Of a DNA stretch of 64,000 bases, positions 21,962 through 31,278 are shown piece after piece. The position numbers and the translations under genes were made by a program. The notes beneath the pieces were generated by a model. It was given only the letters and a program-made list of their open reading frames with translations. It did no database searches and was not told where the DNA came from. Each line of letters starts with the position of its first letter. The stretch's first letter is position 1. Origin of the DNA: Methanobrevibacter_A acididurans (GTDB lineage: Archaea > Methanobacteriota > Methanobacteria > Methanobacteriales > Methanobacteriaceae); NCBI RefSeq assembly GCF_046197875.1, contig NZ_CP166991.1, forward strand, positions 992,001 to 1,056,000. The letters are read 5' to 3'.

Positions 21962-22948
21962 TTATTTAACATACTGTTTTACATCACTTCGAATAATACT
22001 TGATGCACCATACTTTTTAATTTCATATAACATTTCAGGGAATTTTCCTTTCGGAATTAAAACATTTACCTGAGAGTATGTAGATCCTTTATTAATTGTT
22101 GGTTCATCTGAACATAATTTATTTTCAATTAAATAATCTGTTAATTCTTTAACAATATCATTATTAATATTAAATTTAACATCAAAGTATTTACGTGCAA
22201 GAATAGCCCCATATAATTGATCAAAAATTAATTGAGCTTTTTCCATTTTTTCCCCTGTACATGATACTCCAGCATATAATCCTGCAGAAGAGTGAAGAAT
22301 TGTTTCTAATTCTTTTAATCCAGCTTTTTTAAGAGAGTTTCCTGTTTGAGTATTATCAACTATTAAATCCGCACCTTTAGCAATGTAAACTTCTGTTGCC
22401 CCATCACTGTTAATTACTTGAACTTTATCATTATTTCCATCTTTTAATCCTCTAACTTGTACAAGAGGTACAGTATCTCCATAAATTTCTTGATAACCTT
22501 TATTTTGCATCATGAATTTACGTGTTAAGTTTGGATATTCTGTAAAACATAATATTGGAGTATCCCTATTTTTATTTTTTCTGAAAAAGTCTGTTAAATT
22601 TTCATATGGAGAATCATTTGGCACAGCCATTATTAAACGTGTTTGACCATAATCTAAATCTCCAAGTTTAGTTATATCATTATCACTTAATACAGATTCT
22701 TCTTTTACCCAATCCTCACCAACAATAGCTAAATCCACCATTCCTCGATTTAATTCTACAGGTGAACTTTGAGGTCTAGTTAAAAATGCTTTAATATCCT
22801 CATCATTCACTATTTGTATTTCAAAGGATTCATCTTCAGGTTCATATCCTTTCATTTCATAACCTGCATCTACAAATAATTGATAAGTATTTCCTCTTTT
22901 AATATTATTTAAACTTCCTTTTGGAAGACCTAATGTAATTTTTACCAT
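21962..22948 (-). CDS. hisG: ATP phosphoribosyltransferase, long form
   Basis: First step of histidine synthesis: ATP plus PRPP to phosphoribosyl-ATP. Begins KITLGLPKGSL; the PRPP/phosphate region reads DGATEVYIAKGADLIVDNTQTGNSL-like sequence in two parts, and AIVGEDWV is typical. 328 residues with a C-terminal ACT-like domain (VNVLIPKGKFPEMLYEIKKYG) mark the long, histidine-inhibited form that needs no HisZ. It follows the radical SAM gene by 42 bases. Confidence 0.9.
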   Translation of the reverse strand: MVKITLGLPKGSLNNIKRGNTYQLFVDAGYEMKGYEPEDESFEIQIVNDEDIKAFLTRPQSSPVELNRGMVDLAIVGEDWVKEESVLSDNDITKLGDLDYGQTRLIMAVPNDSPYENLTDFFRKNKNRDTPILCFTEYPNLTRKFMMQNKGYQEIYGDTVPLVQVRGLKDGNNDKVQVINSDGATEVYIAKGADLIVDNTQTGNSLKKAGLKELETILHSSAGLYAGVSCTGEKMEKAQLIFDQLYGAILARKYFDVKFNINNDIVKELTDYLIENKLCSDEPTINKGSTYSQVNVLIPKGKFPEMLYEIKKYGASSIIRSDVKQYVK

Positions 22949-22990
22949 TTTCTAATCATCATCCTTAATATTTAATAAATATATTTTAAA

Positions 22991-24136
22991 TTATTTTTTC
23001 ATTGCTAAATCCATAATACTGAATTGTTTTTTAGACTTGTTTACTTCTTCAGAATTATTATTTAACATTTGTCCCATTGCACCTTTCATGAAATCTTTAT
23101 TTATACGTTTGGAAACTTCAGCAAATATCATACTATAAGCTTCACATTGAGGATCAACTGCTTGTGGTGTTCCATTTGATACTAATGCATTATATGGGCA
23201 GCCTCCACGGCAATATTTTATAAATTTACATTTTCCACAATTTTCATCAACATATTTTTCAAATTCCATTAATTTTTTCCAAGCTTGTGATTGTTTTAAA
23301 TCTTCCATACTTGGTTTATCAGCAACATTTCCCATTATGTATTCATCCATTCCTACAAAACGGTAGCAGGGGTATATGTTTCCTTCTGCACCTACTGCTA
23401 AAGTAGTACCCATACAATCATTAAATGTACATAATGTTCCTCTTCTTCGCAGGGTACTTTTAGTTATATGATCTAAATCCATTACAACAAATTTATCTAA
23501 ATCATATAAGTATTTGTCTAACCAATCCACTAATATTTTCCCATGTTCTTCTTGAGGTAATGCCCATGGATCTGCATTTTCCCCTCTTAATGATGGTAGG
23601 GCTGCATGAATTTTAAGAATATAACCATTATCTTTGAAAAAGTCATATATTTGATTACTGAAATCTTTAGAGTAACTTGTAAAAGTACATACAAAGTTAA
23701 TATTTAAACCATTTTCTTCTGCAAGATGTACTTTTTTCATGGTCTTGTCAAAGTATCCTTTTCCTCGTTGGTAATCGTTTATATCTTTTGGACCATCTAT
23801 ACTTGTACTAATGTTAATATTATATTTTGAGAATAATTTAGCCATTTCATCTGTTAATAACCATAAATTACTTTGCAAGGAGAATCCTTCTGTAATATGA
23901 GTATCACTATCATTTAAAAGTGGTAATGCTTCTTTATAAAAGTCATAACCTGCTAATAATGGTTCTCCTCCATGGAATGTGAAATGAACATCATCATCTC
24001 TGAAATCTTTTAACCATTCATTAATCTGTTTTATCACACTTATACTCATTATTGGTGATTTATCTTCAGATCCCCAACAGTAACTACAGTTAGATGGACA
24101 TTTTAATGTTGGTATAATCATTACATGAAATGTCAT
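22991..24136 (-). CDS. Radical SAM/SPASM enzyme, putative peptide-modifying
   Basis: 381 residues. Cys13, Cys17 and Cys20 (CPSNCSYCW) bind the SAM 4Fe-4S cluster, followed by FHGGEPLL. The C-terminal SPASM region has further Cys: CTFNDC, IYPCYRF, NCGKCKFIKYCRGGC and PQC, enough for two auxiliary clusters. This architecture is that of anaerobic sulfatase-maturing enzymes and peptide-modifying radical SAM proteins. No sulfatase is nearby; instead a 73-residue Cys-rich polypeptide lies 45 bases upstream. I recall methanogen-specific families describing exactly such a pair (TIGR04083 enzyme with TIGR04165 peptide), but could not check membership. Peptide modification is therefore inferred. Confidence 0.85.
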   Translation of the reverse strand: MTFHVMIIPTLKCPSNCSYCWGSEDKSPIMSISVIKQINEWLKDFRDDDVHFTFHGGEPLLAGYDFYKEALPLLNDSDTHITEGFSLQSNLWLLTDEMAKLFSKYNINISTSIDGPKDINDYQRGKGYFDKTMKKVHLAEENGLNINFVCTFTSYSKDFSNQIYDFFKDNGYILKIHAALPSLRGENADPWALPQEEHGKILVDWLDKYLYDLDKFVVMDLDHITKSTLRRRGTLCTFNDCMGTTLAVGAEGNIYPCYRFVGMDEYIMGNVADKPSMEDLKQSQAWKKLMEFEKYVDENCGKCKFIKYCRGGCPYNALVSNGTPQAVDPQCEAYSMIFAEVSKRINKDFMKGAMGQMLNNNSEEVNKSKKQFSIMDLAMKK

Positions 24137-24181
24137 AATATTTTAAACCTTCAAATCTTAGAAAAAAATGAAACATAAAAA

Positions 24182-24403
24182 TTAGAATAAACCATTTTGG
24201 GTTAATTCTCTTAATACTTTTTCTTTTTCTTTAATTTCTTCAGGTTCTTCTTCAGAACCATCACTAAATACATGTCCACAATTTTCACATACAATTTCTT
24301 TTAATTCTGCATGTGCATGGTGGTTATCAATCATTCTTCTTTTAATAATTTTATCTGTAGAACCACATTCAGGACATTTTGCTAACATTTCTTCAAGTTT
24401 CAT
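24182..24403 (-). CDS. Small four-Cys polypeptide, putative radical SAM substrate
   Basis: 73 residues with CPECG at 10-14 and CENCG at 39-43, a His-rich middle (DNHHAHAE), and an acidic tail (SEEEPEEIKEKEK). The two CxxCG knuckles look like a zinc ribbon, but the size and position directly before a SPASM radical SAM gene suggest a peptide substrate. The start follows AAGGGAG. It stands between the ADP-ribosylglycohydrolase and the enzyme with 45-51 base gaps. No leader/core boundary or Gly-Gly cleavage site is visible. A plain zinc-ribbon regulator is the alternative. Confidence 0.75.
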   Translation of the reverse strand: MKLEEMLAKCPECGSTDKIIKRRMIDNHHAHAELKEIVCENCGHVFSDGSEEEPEEIKEKEKVLRELTQNGLF

Positions 24404-24454
24404 TATTTTTCTCCCTTAAGTTTTTATAAATTTAATTAAATTTAAAATTTTTTT

Positions 24455-25405
24455 TTATAAAGTTTCTTCAAAATTATCACATAAATCAATAATGTAATTA
24501 ATATTTTCTATCTTAGAAAGCCAATCGGTTGGAATATTATCATAACCATAATATATTCCAGATAAACCACCACAAACAGCTGCAGTTGTATCTGTATCAT
24601 AACCTAAATTCACAGATTTAAGTATAGAATCTTTATAATTATTTGTTTGAGCCAAACACCATATACTAGCTTCTAAAGTTGCAGTTACATAACCACTACT
24701 CTGTATTTTATCACGTGATAAAGTATAAATTTCACCGTTAATAATTCTTTTAAAATAATGATTTAATTCCCTAGAATACTCTTTTTTTGAATTATAATAA
24801 TCTACAGCATCTTCCACACCATTTTTTATTACTTCAATAAGAGGTAAACCTATATCATTATTTAATAATTTTAATGCAATATTTACATATATACCGCAGG
24901 ATATTTTACTTCTAATATGGTTATGAGTTAATGAAGATAAATTATGAATAATTTCCATTGCTTCTTCTGTTTCCATAGATTTTCCATGTAGATAATAAGC
25001 AGCAGGTAATATTCTCATAAGGGATCCATTACCATTATCTCTTTCACCATTACCTCCACAGAGTATTGGACTTTCACCTTCACCATATTTTATAATTGCA
25101 TTTCTAGTACTTATACCCATATCAAATATTTCACCAGTTGCAGTATAATCAGAATCAATGAACCATGCATAAAACTTTTTCATTATATCTTCATAATCTA
25201 AGCCACAACTTGTTAAACTATCTATTGTTGCTAGTGTTAAACTAGAATCATCAGACCATGTTCCTGCAGGTTGATTATGGGTACCATATCCATCCATATT
25301 TGTTACAGGATGATCATCAAAATATTTTCTTGGTTTAAATTCATATGGGACTCCTAATGCATCCCCTACAACTAAACCCATTATACCATCTTTAACATTT
25401 TTCAT
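24455..25405 (-). CDS. ADP-ribosylglycohydrolase family protein (DraG-like)
   Basis: About 316 residues of the all-alpha DraG fold: GLVVGDALGVPYEF at the N-terminus, GTWSDDSSLTLATIDSL with the first metal-binding Asp pair, and GYDTDTTAAVCGGLSGIYYG with the second. Members remove ADP-ribose from protein side chains or hydrolyse related ADP-ribosyl compounds using Mg2+. ATG 25405 (MKNVKDGIMG) is the start, preceded by TTGAT. No nitrogenase or DraT is present, so the classical nitrogenase role is unlikely. First gene of the run leading to the radical SAM pair. Confidence 0.85.
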   Translation of the reverse strand: MKNVKDGIMGLVVGDALGVPYEFKPRKYFDDHPVTNMDGYGTHNQPAGTWSDDSSLTLATIDSLTSCGLDYEDIMKKFYAWFIDSDYTATGEIFDMGISTRNAIIKYGEGESPILCGGNGERDNGNGSLMRILPAAYYLHGKSMETEEAMEIIHNLSSLTHNHIRSKISCGIYVNIALKLLNNDIGLPLIEVIKNGVEDAVDYYNSKKEYSRELNHYFKRIINGEIYTLSRDKIQSSGYVTATLEASIWCLAQTNNYKDSILKSVNLGYDTDTTAAVCGGLSGIYYGYDNIPTDWLSKIENINYIIDLCDNFEETL

Positions 25406-25423
25406 AAAAATCAACAAAAAATT

Positions 25424-26110
25424 TTATTTTTTTAATGTTCTTTCAACTTTATCTTTACCAATTTTTAAGAGCACACCTACTCCATGAGTTACTGGATTTT
25501 TTGTTGAACTATTAACATCATATCTAACAGTTATAGGTACTTCACTAATCTTCAATCCATTATCAGATGCATCTGCTAACATTTCACTTTCAATACCAAA
25601 TCCAGGATCATTAAATCTGAAACAAGGCAAAGCCTTATTACTGAATGCTCTAAATCCACTTTGTGAATCTGTTACATGAATTCCAGCTGAAATATTAGTT
25701 GCATGATCTAATACTTGTTGACCAACCCTACGATAAGCTGGAGTGTTTTCTTCATGTCCATTTAAATATCTGCTACCATTAACTAAATCTACTCCATCTT
25801 CAATTACAGGTTTTATTAATTCTGGAATTTCATCTGGGTTGTGTTGACCATCAGCATCAATAGTGATTATAACATCATAGCTTAAATCGGAAACATAATC
25901 AAAACCTGATTTTAAGGCTATGCCTTTTCCATAATTAACAGGATGAGTTAATACATGAGCTCCAGCTAATAATGCTGTTTGTTTTGTTTTATCTTCACTA
26001 CCATCATCTATAACCAAAACATCATCAATATATTGAAGAGTTCTTAAAATTACTGAACCTATTGCAACTTCTTCATTAAATGCTGGAATAATTGCTATTG
26101 ATTTAACCAA
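25424..26110 (-). CDS. Glycosyltransferase family 2, polyprenyl-phosphate sugar synthase type
   Basis: About 228 residues: IAIIPAFNEEVAIGSVI, LVIDDGSEDKT, DADGQHNPDEI (metal-binding), GSRYLNG, and SQSGFRAF. It is the same subfamily as the enzyme at 11.9-12.6 kb but clearly a different gene. Start TTG 26110 places GGAG about ten bases upstream; a TTG at 26119 lies too close to it. It is downstream of the epimerase, coiled-coil protein and galU on one strand, indicating surface glycan or glycolipid assembly. Confidence 0.83.
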   Translation of the reverse strand: MVKSIAIIPAFNEEVAIGSVILRTLQYIDDVLVIDDGSEDKTKQTALLAGAHVLTHPVNYGKGIALKSGFDYVSDLSYDVIITIDADGQHNPDEIPELIKPVIEDGVDLVNGSRYLNGHEENTPAYRRVGQQVLDHATNISAGIHVTDSQSGFRAFSNKALPCFRFNDPGFGIESEMLADASDNGLKISEVPITVRYDVNSSTKNPVTHGVGVLLKIGKDKVERTLKK

Positions 26111-26155
26111 ATTTACCAATTCTCCATTTGAAAATAATTATTTAATTAAAATGAT

Positions 26156-27124
26156 TTATTCAATTCTATAATAATATTTCATCCAATCAACTGTTCTTTT
26201 AATACCTTCTTCGGGAGGTATTTGAGGATTATGTTTTAAATCACGAATAGCTTTGCTGAAGTCAATAGTTTTAACTTTAGTAGTGTAAGCTTCAGGTTCG
26301 GTGTAAGTTACAAGAGAATCATCCACTCCACATGCATCTAAAACCATATCAGAGTATTGTTTAATATCTCTTTCCCATTCTTGTTTACTTCCCACATTAT
26401 ATACTTCTCCAGGGATAAAATTATCCACAATATTAGCAAAAGTATTTACAGTATCATCCACATAATCTATTATTCTTTTATGTCCCATATGAACACTGTA
26501 AGGGAGACCATGTAATGCTTTATAGATAAATATTGGAATAAAACCTTTATAAGGAGAATAAGCTTCATGAGGGCCATAACAGTTTACTGGTCTAACTCTT
26601 ACAGTTTCAGTGTTGAACATTGTTGCTGAATTCATTACCATTAATTCTCCAGCCCATTTACTGATTGCATAATCATTCATTTGATAGGTATCTGCAATTG
26701 GATTATTGGTCATTACATCTTCAGTCATAATACCATCATAATCTCCGTAAACTTCTGCTGAGGAAAAACTTATCATACGGAAACCTAATTTTTCTTGTAA
26801 ACGAATCATATTTTTTAATCCCATTACATTTGTTTGCCAAAGGTTTTCATAGTATGCTTCACCATTCCATCTTCCATATTCTGCAGCTAAATGGTATACA
26901 TAATCAAAATCATCATTATCATCAAATATACGTTCCATTTGACGATAACTTCTAACATCTCCACGTACATAATCTGAATATGAGTCACTGTATAAATCTG
27001 CTTCCCCTTCATGGTGTAATAAATCACATGCTAATACTTCATGACCTCTACTTCGGAGTTCATTTACTAAATTAGTTCCGATAAATCCACTACCACCAGT
27101 TACTAAAATTCTTTGAGTTTCCAT
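26156..27124 (-). CDS. NAD-dependent nucleotide-sugar epimerase/dehydratase
   Basis: 322-residue extended SDR protein. VTGGSGFIGTNLV is the NAD-binding GxxGxxG, and the catalytic pair is Tyr-x3-Lys in YAISKWAGE, with Ser in SFSSAEVYGDYDG. The C-terminal half (VRPVNCYGPHEAYSPYKGFIP) fits a UDP- or GDP-sugar epimerase. It is probably not GalE proper, since a better galE lies at 38.8 kb. It shares a transcript with galU and a glycosyltransferase, so it likely makes an activated sugar for surface polymers. Confidence 0.85.
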   Translation of the reverse strand: METQRILVTGGSGFIGTNLVNELRSRGHEVLACDLLHHEGEADLYSDSYSDYVRGDVRSYRQMERIFDDNDDFDYVYHLAAEYGRWNGEAYYENLWQTNVMGLKNMIRLQEKLGFRMISFSSAEVYGDYDGIMTEDVMTNNPIADTYQMNDYAISKWAGELMVMNSATMFNTETVRVRPVNCYGPHEAYSPYKGFIPIFIYKALHGLPYSVHMGHKRIIDYVDDTVNTFANIVDNFIPGEVYNVGSKQEWERDIKQYSDMVLDACGVDDSLVTYTEPEAYTTKVKTIDFSKAIRDLKHNPQIPPEEGIKRTVDWMKYYYRIE

Positions 27125-27157
27125 TATTTAATTCCCCTAATTTTTTTATTAATTTAA

Positions 27158-27697
27158 TTATTTTTTATAAATATTAGATATTTCACTGTTATCTCTAACA
27201 GTTTCTTCATATTTTGTTAAGTTTTCCGGTTTTTTATTACTTAAATAATCCCATAAACTTTGATATTGGTAATCTATGATTAAATCTTTTAATAAGTAAT
27301 TTTCATCAATTAAATAATCAATATTTTCACTTATATCATCTATAATTTGGAATAATTCTTTAATATTTTTATCACATTTGGCTAATTTAAGGTTAAAATT
27401 TATATTATCTTGTCTTTGCTCATCTAATAAATTTTTTGTAACCTTTGTTCTATGTTTCATTTTATTGAAATCAATTCTAAATTTTACAACTTCTTTACTT
27501 TTTAATTTTAAATCCATTGCTTGATATTTTAAGAGTTCTTCTTGAACATTATTTTTCTCTTCAACCAATTGGGACATTCTTTTTTGTATGTAAGAGTTTC
27601 TGTCTTTTACTTGCTGGTATAATTGGTTTGTATTTTGAAGTTTTCGTTTTGTAATGTCCAATTCTTGTTTTAGTGAACTCATTGATTCATTAGCCAT
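27158..27697 (-). CDS. Coiled-coil protein of unknown function
   Basis: About 179 residues, highly charged, no hydrophobic segment. Residues about 1-110 show long heptad-like stretches (SLKQELDITKRKLQNTNQ, RMSQLVEEKNNVQEELLKY), predicting an extended coiled coil. Start ATG 27697 (MANESMSS) was chosen because GATGGTAAT precedes it and overlaps the galU stop. It sits between galU and an epimerase in a sugar operon, suggesting a scaffold or chain-length-type factor; no homologue is recognised. Confidence 0.6.
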   Translation of the reverse strand: MANESMSSLKQELDITKRKLQNTNQLYQQVKDRNSYIQKRMSQLVEEKNNVQEELLKYQAMDLKLKSKEVVKFRIDFNKMKHRTKVTKNLLDEQRQDNINFNLKLAKCDKNIKELFQIIDDISENIDYLIDENYLLKDLIIDYQYQSLWDYLSNKKPENLTKYEETVRDNSEISNIYKK

Positions 27698-27708
27698 AAA
27701 TATTACCA

Positions 27709-28566
27709 TCAATCTTTATTTTTGAATAAATCATTTTTTATATAATTTGTTAAATCTTCTTTTGCTTCTGGATCATCCATTGCAAATTTCAATGATGTTT
27801 CTAACCATTCTAAACGATTCCCGATATCATAAGATTTACCATCAAAAACAGCACCATAAACTTTATCTAGTTTAGATAAAGCATCAGTTAATTGTATTTC
27901 TCCACCTTTTCCAGGTTGAGTTTCTTCTATTGCCTCAAAAATATTTGAGGTTAATAAGTAACGACCCATTATAGCTAGATTACTTGGTGCTTCGTTGATT
28001 GATGGTTTTTCAACTAAATTATTAATTTCATATACATTATTTTCCACTTGATTTCCATCAATAATACCATATCTTTCAATTTTATTTTGAGGCACTTCTT
28101 CAACGGATATTGCAGAAGAATTATATTTTCTATAAACATTTATTAATTGTTGTGTACATGGAATTTTGCCTCTTGTAATAGTATCACCTAACATTACAGC
28201 AAAAGGTTCATCACCTATATGTTTTTCAGCACAGTAAATCGCATGACCTAATCCTTTTTGTTTTTTTTGTCTAACGTAATAAATATCTGCTAAGTCACTA
28301 ATTGCTTTAATTTGTTCAAGATAATCTAACTTACCTCTTTCTCTTAAGTGATGTTCAAGTTCAAATGACCTATCAAAATGATCTTCTATAGTTCGTTTAC
28401 CTTTACCTGTTACGATAATTATATCATCTATTCCAGATGCAACTGCTTCTTCTATAACATATTGTATTGTTGGTTTATCATAAACTGGTAACATTTCTTT
28501 AGGTTGAGCTTTAGTAGCTGGTAAAAATCTTGTTCCTAAACCTGCTGCTGGTATAACTGCTTTCAA
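27709..28566 (-). CDS. galU: UTP-glucose-1-phosphate uridylyltransferase
   Basis: Makes UDP-glucose from UTP and glucose-1-phosphate. 285 residues with IPAAGLGTRFLPATKAQPKE (substrate loop), DKPTIQYVIEEAV, MLGDTIT, VEKPS and GGEIQLTDAL, all standard for bacterial-type GalU. The start is TTG 28566 with AGGAGGT upstream. It is the first gene of the 28.6-25.4 kb run, providing UDP-glucose for the epimerase and glycosyltransferase downstream. Confidence 0.94.
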   Translation of the reverse strand: MKAVIPAAGLGTRFLPATKAQPKEMLPVYDKPTIQYVIEEAVASGIDDIIIVTGKGKRTIEDHFDRSFELEHHLRERGKLDYLEQIKAISDLADIYYVRQKKQKGLGHAIYCAEKHIGDEPFAVMLGDTITRGKIPCTQQLINVYRKYNSSAISVEEVPQNKIERYGIIDGNQVENNVYEINNLVEKPSINEAPSNLAIMGRYLLTSNIFEAIEETQPGKGGEIQLTDALSKLDKVYGAVFDGKSYDIGNRLEWLETSLKFAMDDPEAKEDLTNYIKNDLFKNKD

Positions 28567-28828
28567 ATATATTACCTCCTGAATAAATTATTCTAATTAT
28601 TTTTATTGGGAAAATTAATTATTTTTTTCAAATTAAAAGTTTTTTCCAAAATTAAACTATTTATTAAATATTATTAGTTTATAATTTAAGTTATTTTTAT
28701 TTTTTAAAATATATAAAATTTGATAAATTAAATTGTGAAAAAATTAGATTAAGAAATATTTTTTAGAAAAACTAGAAATTTTTTTATTAAAAATAGATTT
28801 TTTTTGAGTTAAATTAAAAAAGTATGAG

Positions 28829-28912
28829 TGCGGGAGACGGGACTTGAACCCGCGAAGGGACTAACCCAATAGGCCCTCAACCTATCGCCTTTGACCACTC
28901 GACCACCCCCGC
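28829..28912 (-). tRNA. tRNA-Leu (anticodon GAG)
   Basis: 84-nt class II tRNA on the minus strand: acceptor GCGGGGG with CTCCCGC, D-arm TGGTCGAGTGGTCAAAGGC, anticodon stem ATAGG/CCTAT with loop TTGAGGG, a long variable arm (TGGGTTAGTCCCTTC) and T-arm GCGGGTTCAAGTCCCGT, discriminator A. The long variable arm and GAG anticodon identify leucine. No intron. Confidence 0.96.
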
Positions 28913-28956
28913 ATTATTAAAAATAAATAATACAGTAATTAATTATTTACCTATTA

Positions 28957-28970
28957 AAGTATTTAAACTT
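28957..28970 (-). promoter_or_regulatory. Candidate TATA box of tRNA-Leu
   Basis: Minus strand AAGTTTAAATACTT, centred about 50 bases before the mature tRNA 5' end, would direct a start roughly 25 bases upstream of the gene. It matches the archaeal TATA consensus better than the other AT-rich runs nearby. Confidence 0.4.
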
Positions 28971-28989
28971 AACCATTATATATTTAAAA

Positions 28990-29412
28990 TTATTTTAAAA
29001 TAATTTCAACATCCATAAGCTCTCCATTACTTAAATCATCAATAAGATCTGCATTTAAATCACAAGATGCTTTATTTGCATTAACCATTAAAGTTCTATT
29101 ACAAGTATAATTACTTTTTCTACATACAATATCTGTAGGATGATTTAATGTAAGTTTTTCATCTCCATAACCTTGAATTTCATCAAAACCATGAATTGTT
29201 TTAAGTTTCATAATAATTTGAGTATTAGAATCTCTAATTTTTTCTTTAAAATCGTCTGGAAAATCTAGTAATGATTTATCCATTTTAACTCCTATAATAC
29301 AATCAGCAGTTTTACCAATTTCTGAATCTTTTGTTATTTCAAAAGTAGATTTATGTTTACTAGTCACATTCTTATGGCCTTTTGTACGAATTTTAAAATT
29401 ATAATCATTCAT
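28990..29412 (-). CDS. DUF371 family protein
   Basis: 140 residues. The pattern KGHKNVTSKHKSTFEITKD followed by ADCIIGVKMDK matches DUF371, a small archaeal family of unknown function. Start ATG 29412 (MNDYNF) follows GTGAT by four bases. It lies 13 bases after the stop region of the histidine kinase gene, so the two are probably cotranscribed. No catalytic site can be named; two isolated Cys pairs (CRKSNYTC, SC) may or may not be functional. Confidence 0.7.
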   Translation of the reverse strand: MNDYNFKIRTKGHKNVTSKHKSTFEITKDSEIGKTADCIIGVKMDKSLLDFPDDFKEKIRDSNTQIIMKLKTIHGFDEIQGYGDEKLTLNHPTDIVCRKSNYTCNRTLMVNANKASCDLNADLIDDLSNGELMDVEIILK

Positions 29413-29424
29413 TAAGATCACAGC

Positions 29425-31278
29425 TTAAATTTGGGGCATTATGAAAATAAATTCAACACCATTATTTTCCACTATCTCATATTCTGCAGATAATTGACTG
29501 GATAAAGCATTCATTAATTCTATACTAATATTTAAATCTTTATTAGAAAGATTAAAACCCCTACCATTATCTTTAACTTTTAATATAGCTTCGTAATTAT
29601 CATTCTGGAATAAATTTACATCAATAACTCCTTGAATGTTTTTTTCTTTTAAATACTCCCCATTATTGAATCCATCGATTATAGAATTATTTAATAGTTC
29701 ATTAATTATTAAACCTAATGGCACAGCATTATCTAAACTTATAAATTTATCTTCAACATTATTATTAATTGTTAAATTAGGAATATTACTGTAATGATTT
29801 TTAACTTCACCAATTAATAAGTCAATGTAATCTTTAATATTTATTTCTGAAAATTGTCCTGACATGTAAAGGTTTTCATGAACTAATGAAATTGCTTTAA
29901 TACGTGATTGACTATCATTCAATACATTTATCACATTTTCATCTTTAATTTGATATTTTTGTAAGTTAAGTAAACTTATAATAATTTGCATATTATTCTT
30001 AACACGATGATGAACTTCAGTTAATAATACATTTAATAATTTTAAGGAAGACTTCAGATTACTTTCATCTTTTTCAATATCAGTTACATTAACTATAACA
30101 TTTATACTACCATTAAAATTACCATCTTTTAAAATTGGTACTGCATAACCACTTAAATATAAATCTTTACCTTGAACTGTTACTTTATGAGATTCAATGA
30201 ATTCTGTTGTTAAATTTTTACAAGATTTTAAATATAAATCTTTTTTTATAAACAGTTCAGGAGAAACATCCATAAAGTTTTTACCTAAAAAAGTATCTTT
30301 ATCTAATTTTAATATTTCAAATAATTTAGAATTTGCATAAGTTATAATATGATTTGAATCAGTTACTAAAACCATATCATTTGTATAATCTATTAATCTT
30401 TCAAAAAATTTTTCCCTTTTATCAGATTTCATCTTTAAAATTATACTATTAATATCCTTTTTATTAATGTTACGTACAAATGCAAAAATTAATAAATAGA
30501 ATACAAATAATAGAATAAAAGTTATTAATCCTTCAAATGGAAAGTCTTTATGCATTAAATAATTTGTATGGTTTACAATAGGAGAAATAAATAGTAATAT
30601 TGAAAACATTATTACGGAAAATATGCTTAAAAAATATCTTCCAAAACGACTGCTCAAGTTATTTAAACAGAATATTCTCATTAAACCCTTATCTGGATGT
30701 ATTAATAAAAAGGCAAAACCTAAGATGAAATAGGTTACTAAAGCACGAAAAGCTAAATTATGGTTATGCATACCTGGTTGTAAGTAAAAGAAAAATCCGA
30801 TAATTCCAGTTACAAGTAGTATGAATGATAATATTTGTGATTCTTTAACATATTTTTGTTTAATTGTTAAATATAACAATACTAAAAAGGAAGATAAACA
30901 TAGAGCATAAATTATATTAGAAATCCTAAGAATAAAACTTGGATTAATAAAAATTATGAATAGAAAAAATATTATAAATAAAATTAATGTTAAGAAAAAT
31001 AATCTTTTAATTAAAATTTCATATTTTTCCCTAAACTTTGAAATGGACAATAGTGCAGTTACAGAAAAACAGAGAAAAAAGGTACTTTCTATCATGTAAC
31101 GTTGAAAAAATTTAATATCTGTTATGGATACTAAGTTAAAAACCATACTCACTACAAATATTAAAATAGATAGTAAAAATAATAGTTTACTTAATTTTTT
31201 TAAATTATTAGCATAAACTTGATCTACTAATCCTGTTAAATATTTTTCATATTCCCCATCTTTAGTATTTTCAAACAA
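29425..31278 (-). CDS. Membrane histidine kinase with PAS domain (HisKA_2 type)
   Basis: 617 residues. The N-terminal half (about 25-265) has about eight to ten membrane helices, a sensor module with no named ligand. A PAS domain follows at about 290-405 (MVLVTDSNHIITYANSKLF). The phosphoacceptor region is HisKA_2 with His423-His424 in EVHHRVKNNMQ, and the ATPase has N-box INELLNNS and G-box KDNGRGFN. Start TTG 31278 has GGAGAT upstream. No response regulator is encoded in the window. A related, frameshifted kinase lies at 32.1-33.9 kb, suggesting duplication. Confidence 0.87.
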   Translation of the reverse strand: MFENTKDGEYEKYLTGLVDQVYANNLKKLSKLLFLLSILIFVVSMVFNLVSITDIKFFQRYMIESTFFLCFSVTALLSISKFREKYEILIKRLFFLTLILFIIFFLFIIFINPSFILRISNIIYALCLSSFLVLLYLTIKQKYVKESQILSFILLVTGIIGFFFYLQPGMHNHNLAFRALVTYFILGFAFLLIHPDKGLMRIFCLNNLSSRFGRYFLSIFSVIMFSILLFISPIVNHTNYLMHKDFPFEGLITFILLFVFYLLIFAFVRNINKKDINSIILKMKSDKREKFFERLIDYTNDMVLVTDSNHIITYANSKLFEILKLDKDTFLGKNFMDVSPELFIKKDLYLKSCKNLTTEFIESHKVTVQGKDLYLSGYAVPILKDGNFNGSINVIVNVTDIEKDESNLKSSLKLLNVLLTEVHHRVKNNMQIIISLLNLQKYQIKDENVINVLNDSQSRIKAISLVHENLYMSGQFSEINIKDYIDLLIGEVKNHYSNIPNLTINNNVEDKFISLDNAVPLGLIINELLNNSIIDGFNNGEYLKEKNIQGVIDVNLFQNDNYEAILKVKDNGRGFNLSNKDLNISIELMNALSSQLSAEYEIVENNGVEFIFIMPQI

